Shown here: piece after piece, positions 35,429 to 43,200 of the stretch
How positions within the stretch are numbered: the first letter of the stretch is position 1
How the letters are laid out: each line of letters opens with the position of its first letter
Assembly (NCBI RefSeq): GCF_025515205.1
Contig: NZ_JAOPFX010000004.1
Span: 186,001 to 250,000 of the forward strand
Direction: 5' to 3'
DNA: 64,000 nt
Source of the DNA: Microbacterium fluvii
Lineage (GTDB): Bacteria > Actinomycetota > Actinomycetes > Actinomycetales > Microbacteriaceae
Notes under the pieces: model-generated
What the model was told of the DNA's origin: nothing
What the model saw: the letters and a program-made list of their open reading frames with translations, nothing else
The model's database searches: none
Made by a program: the position numbers and the translations under genes

Positions 35429-35462
35429 CGAGCGCTCAGCCTGTGGAGAGAAGTGCCTGGAT

Positions 35463-36734
35463 TCAGCGCTCGACGACGCCCGCGGCGATGTCGGAGCGGT
35501 ACTGCGCGCCCTCGAGCTCGACGTGCGTGAGGGCGCGGTAGGCGCGGTCGCGCGCCTCGGCGAAGGTCGTGCCGAGGCCCACGACGTTGAGCACGCGTCC
35601 GCCCGTCGCGACGAGTCCGTCGGGGCTCTCTGCGGTCGCGGCGTGGGCGAGGTGCACACCCTCGACGGCGGCCGCGGCATCCAGCCCGCCGATCGTGCGC
35701 CCCGTGACCGGGGCCTCGGGGTAGCCCTCGCTCGCGAGCACGACGGTCACCGCGACCGCGTCGGCGAACGCCGGGGTGGCGAAGTCCTCGAGATTGCCGG
35801 ATGCAGCCGCCAGCAGCAGCGCCGACAGCGGGTCGACCAGACGCGGCAGCACGACCTGGGTCTCGGGGTCGCCGAAGCGGGCGTTGAACTCGATGACCTT
35901 GACGCCCTGCTCGGTGAGGATGAGCCCGGCGTAGAGCAGACCGATGAAGGGGGTGCCCTCGGCGTCGAGCCGGCGGATGACGGGCTCGGCGACCGTGGCG
36001 GTGACCTCTGCGACGAACTCCTCTTCGCCGCCGAAGCGCTCCAGCAGCCAGGGGAGGGGCGAGTAAGCCCCCATGCCACCCGTGTTGGGGCCCTCGTCGC
36101 CGTCGCGCAGGCGCTTGAAGTCCTGCGCGGGGCTCAGCGGCAGCACGTGGTCGCCGTCGCTGAGGAAGAAGAGCGACACCTCGGGCCCGGCGAGGAACTC
36201 CTCGACGAGCACGGGGCCGGTGGGCAGGTACTGATCGGCGTGCGCGAGCGCGGCCTCGCGGTCGGGCGTCACGATGACGCCCTTGCCCGCGGCCAGGCCG
36301 TCGGCCTTGACCACGTGCGGCGCGCCCAGCTCGTCGAGCGCGGCCTCGACCTCGGCGCGGGTCGCGGCGCGCACGGCACGGCCGGTGGGCACGCCCGCGG
36401 CATCCATGATGCGCTTGGCGAACGCCTTCGAGCCCTCGAGCTGCGCGGCGGCTCTGCCGGGGCCGAACACCGGGATGCCGCGGTCGCGCAGGGCGTCGGC
36501 GACGCCGGCGACCAAGGGCGCCTCTGGACCGATCACGACGAGGTCGACGGCTTCGGTCTGGGCGAACCCGGTGACCGCCGCGGGGTCGTTCGCGTCGAGC
36601 GTGACGACGTCGGCGTCGCGTGCGATGCCGGCGTTGCCGGGGGCGGCGAAGATCGTGTGCTGCTCCTGCTCGGAGCGCAGAGCGAGGATGATGGCGTGCT
36701 CGCGCGCGCCCGAGCCGAGGACCAGGATTCTCAC
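35463..36734 (-). CDS. purD: Phosphoribosylamine-glycine ligase
   Basis: 423 residues, the usual GAR synthetase length. It opens with ILVLGSGAREHAI and shows the ATP-grasp hallmarks HVVKADGLAAGKGVIV, PVLVEEFLAGPEVSLF, DEGPNTGGMGAYSP and EFNARFGDPETQ. The enzyme joins phosphoribosylamine and glycine in step 2 of purine synthesis. The GTG start has no ribosome site; TAGGCT lies 6 nt upstream on the minus strand, so the mRNA is probably leaderless. It is divergent from the sterol-carrier-like gene across only 42 bp. purM and purF lie ~10 kb away, separated by the haem locus. Confidence 0.96.
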   Translation of the reverse strand: MRILVLGSGAREHAIILALRSEQEQHTIFAAPGNAGIARDADVVTLDANDPAAVTGFAQTEAVDLVVIGPEAPLVAGVADALRDRGIPVFGPGRAAAQLEGSKAFAKRIMDAAGVPTGRAVRAATRAEVEAALDELGAPHVVKADGLAAGKGVIVTPDREAALAHADQYLPTGPVLVEEFLAGPEVSLFFLSDGDHVLPLSPAQDFKRLRDGDEGPNTGGMGAYSPLPWLLERFGGEEEFVAEVTATVAEPVIRRLDAEGTPFIGLLYAGLILTEQGVKVIEFNARFGDPETQVVLPRLVDPLSALLLAAASGNLEDFATPAFADAVAVTVVLASEGYPEAPVTGRTIGGLDAAAAVEGVHLAHAATAESPDGLVATGGRVLNVVGLGTTFAEARDRAYRALTHVELEGAQYRSDIAAGVVER

Positions 36735-36740
36735 CCCGCC

Positions 36741-36770
36741 AGCCTATCCGCCGGGCTCGACGCGTAGCGT
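36741..36770. promoter_or_regulatory. Back-to-back leaderless promoters of purD and SCP-like gene
   Basis: TAGGCT (36741-36746, minus) is 6 nt from the purD GTG; TAGCGT (36765-36770, plus) is 6 nt from the ATG at 36777. The two -10 boxes are 18 bp apart, so their -35 regions must overlap. Confidence 0.6.
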
Positions 36771-36776
36771 GGGGCC

Positions 36777-37130
36777 ATGCCCCGCAAGATCTCGACCGAC
36801 GACGGCCGCGCGGCCCTGGCGGCGGTGGCCGCCGCATCCGCCGCCCGCCTCGACCTCGCCACGGCGGTGCGCTACCTGCTGCAGCTGCTCGAAGAGAAGG
36901 CCCCAGGCCACACCGTCGAGGTGCGGGTGCCGCCGTTCGGCGCCGTGCAGGTGATCGAGGGTCCGCGGCACACCCGCGGCACGCCGCCGAATGTCATCGA
37001 GACCGACCCGCAGACGTGGATCGCGCTCGCGACCGGCGCGGAGCAGTGGCCGGATGCCGTGGGCTCCGGCCGAGTCGTCGCCTCGGGCACGCGCGCCGAC
37101 CTGTCGCCGCTGCTGCCGCTGCGGCCCTGA
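36777..37130 (+). CDS. Sterol-carrier-like small protein
   Basis: 117 residues, no signal peptide or membrane segment. The sequence (VRYLLQLLEEKAPGHTVEVRVPPFGAVQVIEG, then PPNVIETDPQTWIALATG) matches what I know as the actinobacterial sterol carrier (SCP2-like, MDMPI C-terminal-like) family found beside purD. The WIALATG segment corresponds to the usual SCP helix following the substrate cavity. A lipid or small hydrophobic ligand is possible but unproven. It has its own leaderless promoter facing away from purD. Confidence 0.65.
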   Translation: MPRKISTDDGRAALAAVAAASAARLDLATAVRYLLQLLEEKAPGHTVEVRVPPFGAVQVIEGPRHTRGTPPNVIETDPQTWIALATGAEQWPDAVGSGRVVASGTRADLSPLLPLRP

Positions 37131-37136
37131 CGCCCG

Positions 37137-37913
37137 TCAGCGTCGGGGGACCACGAGGGGCACACCCGTGACCGGATGCGGGAAGACGTCGACCTGCTGC
37201 CCGTAGACCTCTTCGATGGCCGCGGCGGTGAGCACCTCGGCGGGTGCGCCGGAGCGAACGACTCTGCCCTTCGACAGCAGGGTCACGCGGTCGGCGTAGG
37301 CGAGGGCCGCACCCAGGTCGTGCAGCACGATCGCCACGGCGGCGCCCTCGCGGGCGCGCGAGCGGGCCAGGCGCAGCACGTCCTCCTGGTGCTTGAGGTC
37401 GAGGGCCGCGGTGGGCTCGTCGAGCAGGAGCAGGTCGACGCCCTGCGCGAGCACGCGGGCCAGGGCGACGCGCGCCCGCTCTCCGCCCGACAGCGACGAC
37501 ACCGAGCGCGCCGCCAGGCGGGTCACCTCGGTCGCGGTCATCGCGGCGGCGACCGCCGCGTCGTCGTCGGCTTCGGCGGGCGTGCGCGCCCACGGGGCCC
37601 TGCCCATGCGCACGACCTGCTCGACGGTGAAGGGGAACGACACCGAGTTCTGCTGCAGCAGCACGGCTCGGCGGCGGGCGAGCTCTCGGGGAGGGATGCT
37701 GCGCAACGCCGCCGAATCGAGTTCGACCGTGCCCGACTCGGCTGTCACGTCGCCGGCCAGCACGCCGAACAGCGTCGACTTCCCGGCGCCGTTGGGGCCG
37801 ACCAGGGCATGCACCTCACCCGCGTGCACCTCGATCGAGGCGTCTTCGAGGATCGCGCGGCCGCCGGCTTCTGGGCGCACCGTGACGCCGGTGGCGACCA
37901 GGCGCGCGCTCAT
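37137..37913 (-). CDS. hmuV: Haem ABC transporter ATP-binding protein
   Basis: 258 residues. Walker A GPNGAGKST, Q-loop LLQQNSVSFPFT, signature SLSGGERARV, Walker B LLLLDEPTAALD and switch His in LHDLG are intact. The sequence is of the HmuV/FecE branch that energises haem and siderophore importers. The start overlaps the permease stop (ATGA on the minus strand). It completes the hmuTUV operon with the lipoprotein and permease; expression should follow the IdeR-like box at 40116-40134. Confidence 0.92.
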   Translation of the reverse strand: MSARLVATGVTVRPEAGGRAILEDASIEVHAGEVHALVGPNGAGKSTLFGVLAGDVTAESGTVELDSAALRSIPPRELARRRAVLLQQNSVSFPFTVEQVVRMGRAPWARTPAEADDDAAVAAAMTATEVTRLAARSVSSLSGGERARVALARVLAQGVDLLLLDEPTAALDLKHQEDVLRLARSRAREGAAVAIVLHDLGAALAYADRVTLLSKGRVVRSGAPAEVLTAAAIEEVYGQQVDVFPHPVTGVPLVVPRR

Positions 37914-38983
37914 GCCCAGCCCCCCGACCGCCGGCGCGTGCGCACGAGCAGCCACAGGAAGAACGGCCCGCCGACGAGCGAGGTGATCATGCCGATCGGC
38001 ATGTCGGCCAGGGGCACGGCCGTGCGCGCGACGAGGTCGGCGACGGCGATCAGCAGCGCGCCGCCGAAGGCCGACGAGATCACCAGCGGCAGGTGCGCCG
38101 GCCCGATCGCCATGCGCAGCAGGTGCGGGATCACGAGCCCCACGAAGGCGATGATGCCCGCGAAGGCGACGGCCGCGCACACCAGCAGCGCGACGGTCAC
38201 GATCACGACCATGCGCAGCAGCTCCACCCGCACGCCGAGGTGCCGAGCGGTGCGCTCGCCGAGGGCGAAGAGGTCGAGCCGGCGGGCGACGAACAGGGCC
38301 ACCAGGGTGCCGATCGCGACGAGCGGCGCGACGACGGCGATCTGCGGCCAGAGGGCTCCGTTGAGCGAGCCGAGCTGCCAGAACACGATCTGCTCGCGCG
38401 TCGCGGTGGTGCCCAGAAAGGTGAACAGGGCCAGGCCCGCACCGGCGATCGCATTGATCGCGATGCCGGTCAGCAGCAGAGTGACGACCTCGGTGCGACC
38501 GCCCGACCGGCTGATGAAATACACCGAGAGCACCGCGACGAGGCCGCCGATGAAGGCGAATGCGGGGGTCGTCCACATGCCGAACGTCGCGAGGCCGAAG
38601 GTGAGCGACGCGGCCGCCCCGAACGCCGCACCCGACGAGACGCCCACGACCCCGGCATCCGCGAGCGGGTTGCCGAAGATCGCCTGCATGAGCACGCCCG
38701 ACACCGCGAGTGCCGCGCCCACGAGCAGGCCCAGCACGATGCGCGGCAGCCGGATGTCGGTGATCACGCCCGCGGCGGTGGAGGCGGCGGGCGCCCACGC
38801 GTTGTCGATGCCGATCTCTTTCAGCAGGATGCCGATGACCTCGGTCGGCGACAGCGCGTACTGACCCATGCCCAGCGACAGCACACAGGTCACGACGAGG
38901 GCGCACACGAGGCCCACCATCACGAGCGCGAACCGCGAACCGCGATGCCGCACCGGGGTGGGCGTGACCACTTCGCCGGTCAT
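37910..38983 (-). CDS. hmuU: Haem ABC transporter permease (FecCD family)
   Basis: 357 residues with ~9-10 membrane helices. FecCD hallmarks are visible: RLPRIVLGLLVGAALAVSG, MQAIFGNPLADAGVVGVSSG, and FVGLVIPHLLRM before the ATPase-contact loop. It forms the membrane channel for haem. It overlaps both neighbours by 4 nt (ATGA at each junction), so the three importer genes form one translationally coupled unit. Confidence 0.93.
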   Translation of the reverse strand: MTGEVVTPTPVRHRGSRFALVMVGLVCALVVTCVLSLGMGQYALSPTEVIGILLKEIGIDNAWAPAASTAAGVITDIRLPRIVLGLLVGAALAVSGVLMQAIFGNPLADAGVVGVSSGAAFGAAASLTFGLATFGMWTTPAFAFIGGLVAVLSVYFISRSGGRTEVVTLLLTGIAINAIAGAGLALFTFLGTTATREQIVFWQLGSLNGALWPQIAVVAPLVAIGTLVALFVARRLDLFALGERTARHLGVRVELLRMVVIVTVALLVCAAVAFAGIIAFVGLVIPHLLRMAIGPAHLPLVISSAFGGALLIAVADLVARTAVPLADMPIGMITSLVGGPFFLWLLVRTRRRSGGWA

Positions 38984-40116
38984 GCGCTGGGCTCGGGCGT
39001 CGGCAGCACCGCGGGGTAGTCGGCGGGAGCGTACAGCGCACCGGCGAGGGCGCGGATGATCTCGGCCGTGCGGGGGCCGAAGCTCAGGATCTCGGTGTCG
39101 GCCATGTCGATGACCCGGCCGTTCTCGCCGGCGGGGGTCTGCGCGATGGCCGGAATGCGCTCGACGAGCCCGTCCACTCCGTCCACCGACGCCAGGCCGT
39201 CGGTCATCATCACGAGCACGTCGGGCTGCGCCGCCACGAGCGCCTCGGCGGTCATCGGCTTCATGCCCTCCCAGCCGATCTCACCGGCGACGTCGACCCC
39301 TCCGACCGCGTCGATCAGCGAGTCCGCTCCCGAGTCGGCGCCGAAGATGTAGTAGACGTTGGCGCTCCCTCGCACATAGAGGAACAGCATCCGCGCGCGG
39401 TCTTCGACCTCTGTCGGGGTGACCTCGGCGATCTCGGCGACCGCCGCATCGACCTCGTCGTCGAGCTGCGCGATGAGCGCTTCGCCGCGTGAGGCGACGC
39501 CCAGGGCGGCGGCGATCTCGGTCACGAGGTCGCCGGTGGTGTCGAGGCGCCGATCGCTCGAGATCACGACGACCGCGACTCCGGCCTCACGCAGCTGTTC
39601 GCGCACCTCTTTCGGGCCGATGGTGGTGTCGGTGAGCATGACGGTCGGGGCGACCTCGAGGATCGCCTCGGGGTTGAGCGTGTGGCCGGTCTTGGTGACG
39701 ACGGGCAGGTCTTCGGTGCCGGTGAAATCGGTCGACGCGTCACGCCCGACGACGTTGTCGCCCAGGCCCAGCGCGAACACGGTCGAGGCGATCGTGCCCG
39801 AGATGTCGACCGGCAGGATGCGGCTCACATCGGTGATCTCGACCTCTCGCCCCTCCGCGTCGGTGACGGTCACCGGCAGCGCCGGCGCGGTGTCGTCGGC
39901 CACGACGTCGATCGTGTGGTCGGGCAGGCATGCCGTCGACTGGCCGGTCGTCGTGCGCACGTCGTCGACGAGGTCGAGCTCGGTGAGCGCGGCGGATGCT
40001 GCCGGGCAGCTGTCGACCGTCGTCTGCTGCGGTTCGCCGGCGGCCGTCGTGCCCGCGCATCCGGCGAGCACGACCGCGATCAGCGCAGCGAAGGGCAGGG
40101 CAGAAAAACGGCGCAT
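38980..40116 (-). CDS. hmuT: Haem-binding lipoprotein of the importer
   Basis: 378 residues. The signal peptide ends in the lipobox LAGC (C20). The helical-backbone binding fold is shown by ISGTIASTVFALGLGDNVVG, NPEAILEVAPTVMLT and AQPDVLVMMTDG, as in HmuT proteins. It receives haem from surface HtaA-type proteins and passes it to HmuUV. The ATG has no ribosome site, and an IdeR-like box begins at the first base of the start codon, so the transcript is probably leaderless or nearly so. The first ~90 residues after the lipobox form an extra Thr/Asp-rich region longer than in many HmuT. Confidence 0.9.
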   Translation of the reverse strand: MRRFSALPFAALIAVVLAGCAGTTAAGEPQQTTVDSCPAASAALTELDLVDDVRTTTGQSTACLPDHTIDVVADDTAPALPVTVTDAEGREVEITDVSRILPVDISGTIASTVFALGLGDNVVGRDASTDFTGTEDLPVVTKTGHTLNPEAILEVAPTVMLTDTTIGPKEVREQLREAGVAVVVISSDRRLDTTGDLVTEIAAALGVASRGEALIAQLDDEVDAAVAEIAEVTPTEVEDRARMLFLYVRGSANVYYIFGADSGADSLIDAVGGVDVAGEIGWEGMKPMTAEALVAAQPDVLVMMTDGLASVDGVDGLVERIPAIAQTPAGENGRVIDMADTEILSFGPRTAEIIRALAGALYAPADYPAVLPTPEPSA

Positions 40117-40134
40117 TAGGAGAGGCTAACCTAA
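40116..40134. promoter_or_regulatory. IdeR/DtxR-like iron box at hmuT start
   Basis: Read on the minus strand TTAGGTTAGCCTCTCCTAA matches the consensus TTAGGTTAGSCTAACCTAA at 17 of 19 positions. It touches the first base of the hmuT start codon and covers a -10-like TAGGTT. Confidence 0.75.
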
Positions 40135-40137
40135 AAC

Positions 40138-40167
40138 TTGACGAAGCCTGAGTGACTCGGATAGCGT
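40138..40167 (+). promoter_or_regulatory. Promoter of the HtaA surface-protein gene
   Basis: TTGACG (40138-40143), an 18-bp spacer and TAGCGT (40162-40167). The predicted start of transcription falls just before the second iron box. Confidence 0.6.
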
Positions 40168-40183
40168 CACCCGGGAGTGGCTG

Positions 40184-40202
40184 TTAGCTAAGCCTAACCA
40201 AT
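40184..40202. promoter_or_regulatory. IdeR/DtxR-like iron box of the HtaA gene
   Basis: TTAGCTAAGCCTAACCAAT matches the 19-bp DtxR/IdeR consensus at 15 positions and lies ~10-15 bp after the expected transcription start, a blocking position. Confidence 0.6.
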
Positions 40203-40281
40203 TTCCCACTCAATTCACCCGAATGCACTGACGCACCGGAACCGTGCGCTCGCGCACGACCGGCTGCCCACGGAGAGATAC

Positions 40282-43200
40282 GTGAACGCCAGCAGCACCA
40301 GCACACCTGCGCCCGCGCCCACCCGCCTGAAGGCGGCGATCGCGACGCTGATCAGCTTCCTCCTCGTGATCGCCGGTGCGATCACCGCGACCCCCGCGAT
40401 GGCCGCAGGGCCCTCGGTCAGCGCGCCCGTCGTGTCGCGCGACGGCGGCGCCGTCACGGTGACCGGCCAAGGGTTCGCGGCGAACACCACCGGCATCTAC
40501 CTGGGCGTCGGCCCGGCCGGTCTCGCCGGGTTCTACGTCGGCGCCGCGCAGCTGACCGACACCGTGTGGATCGCGGTCGGCAACACCGACGGCACGACCT
40601 CGTCGGGCCGCACGGCCCCGCTGGCCGACGACGGATCGTTCACCGTCACCGTCACGGTGCCCGCCTACGTCGATGGCGCCGAGTACGCGCTCTACACCTC
40701 CAAGGCGCACGGTGGAGGGTTCAGCGACACCAGCCAGAACACGACGACGGTGCTGTCGTGGCAGGCCGAGCCGGAGCCCGAGCCGACCGAGACGTCGTCG
40801 CCGGAGCCGACCGAGACGTCGAGCCCGGAGCCGACCGAGACCTCCTCGCCGGAGCCGACCGAGACGTCGAGCCCGGAGCCGACCGAGACCGCGTCGCCCG
40901 AGCCGACCGAGACCACGCCCGCCGCGCCGGAGTCGTCGCTGACCGTCTCGCAGACCGCCGGGCTCGACCCCGCAGGTGCGACCCTCACGATCACCGCCGA
41001 CGACTACCCCGCGACCGCGACCTCGAAGTACACCGCCGGAAAGGCGGGCTTCTACATCCAGGTCGGCTGGCTGGCCGACAACTGGCGCCCGTCCGAGGGC
41101 GCCGCCTCGAGCTCTCGCACGAACGCGTTCAGCACGTGGGTGGCCGACAGTGCCAACACTGCGGCCCCGACGACCTGGGTCGACAACGGCGATGGCACGG
41201 CCGACGCCACCTGGACGATCACGGTCGACAAGACGGCGCTCGACGCCAAGAAGCTCGCCGGCGGCACCCTGTCGGTGTTCACCGTCGGCGCCGGAGGCGT
41301 CGTCAGCGCCGACAGCGAGCACTCCGTCGCACTCACGTGGGCAGAGCCGACCCTCGAGGTCTCGCAGCAGCAGAACCTCGACCCGAACGGCACCACCCTC
41401 ACCGTCACCGGCACCGACTACGTCGCTGCGGCCGCGTCGAAGTACACGGCTGGCAAGGCCGGCGTCTACATCCAGGTCGGCTGGCTGACCGAGAACTGGC
41501 GTCCATCCGCGGGCGCCGCCTCGAGCGCTCGCTCCAACGCGTACAGCACGTGGGTGGCCGATGCGGCGAACACCGCGGCTCCCACGAAGTGGACCGACAA
41601 CGGCGACGGCACGGCCGACTTCACCTGGACCGTCACGATCGACAAGGCGACCCTCGAGGCCAAGAAGCTCGAGGGCGCCACCCTCGCCGTCTTCACGGTG
41701 GGTGCCGGCGGCGTCATCCAGGCTGCGAACGAGCAGTCGGCCGAGCTGAGCTGGGTCTCGCCGACGCTGACCGTGTCGCAGACCGCAGACCTCGACCCCT
41801 ATGAGCAGTCGCTCACGATCACGGGCTCCGACTATCTCGCTGCGGCCGCGTCGAAGTACACGGCGGGCAAGGCCGGCGTCTACATCCAAGTCGGCTGGCT
41901 GACCGAGAACTGGCGTCCCTCTGCGGGTGCCGCCTCGAGCGCCCGCTCCAACGCCTACAGCACGTGGGTGGCAGACACCGCCAACACCGCGGCCCCCACG
42001 AAGTGGACCGACAACGGCGACGGCACGGCCGACTTCACCTGGACCGTCACGATCGACAAGAAGACGCTGCAGGCCAAGAAGCTCGAGGGTGCGACCCTCG
42101 CGGTCTTCACGGTGGGTGCCGGCGGCGTCGTGCAGGCGGTCAACGAGCTGTCGGCCGCGATCGACTTCGCCGACACGGCTCGCCTGTCGGTATCGCAGAC
42201 CGAGGCGCTCTCGCCCGCGGGTGACACCATCACGGTGACCGCCGAGAACTACCCGGCGACCGCGGCCTCGAAGTACACCGGCGGCAAGGCCGGCTTCTAC
42301 ATCCAGGTCGGCTGGCTCGCCGACGCCTGGCGCCCGTCCGAGGGTGCGGCCTCGAGCGCGCGTTCCAACGCGTACAGCACGTGGGTGGCGGATGCTGTCA
42401 ACACCGCGGCTCCCACGAAGTGGGTCGACAACGGCGACGGCACGGCCGACGCCACCTGGACGATCACGATCGACCGCGCGACCCTCGAGGCGAAGAAGCT
42501 CGCCGGCGGCACCCTGTCGGTGTTCACCGTCGGCGCCGGCGGCGTCGTCAGCGCCGCGAGCGAGCAGGCCGTGGCGATCTCGTTCGTCACTCCCGAGCTG
42601 ACGGTGTCGCAGACCGAGGGTCTCGACCCCGCGTCGGCCGAGATCACCGTGACCGGCACTGGCTTCGAGGCCACCGCCGCCTCGAAGTACACGGCAGGCA
42701 AGGCCGGCGTCTACATCCAGGTCGGCTGGCTGACCGACGCCTGGCGCCCCTCCGAGGGCGCGGCCTCCAGCGCCCGCTCCAACGCCTACAGCACGTGGGT
42801 GGCGGATGCGGCGAACACCGCGGCCCCCACGAAGTGGGTCGACAACGGCGACGGCACGGCCGACTTCACCTGGACCGTGACGATCGACAAGGCGACCCTC
42901 GAGGCCAAGAAGCTCGATGGCTCGACCCTGTCGGTGTTCACGGTCGGCGCCGGCGGCGTCGTGCAGGCGATCAACGAGACCTCGGTCGAGATCTCGTTCG
43001 TCGAGCCGAAGCTGACGGTGTCGAAGACCAGCGGGCTCAACCCCGACAGCGCCACGATCACCGTGACCGGCACGGGCTACAGCACCGCAGGCAAGGGCCT
43101 CTACGGCCCGACCGCCGGTCAGCCGGCGGGCGTGTACGCGCAGATCGGGTGGCTGGCCGAGACGTGGCAGCCGTCGAAGGGCGCGGCCTCGAGCGCGCGC

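Noticed and set aside
40780..40923. CRISPR-like regular 24-bp repeats
   Set aside because: Repeats are contiguous without spacers and lie in frame inside a gene as PTETSSPE units.
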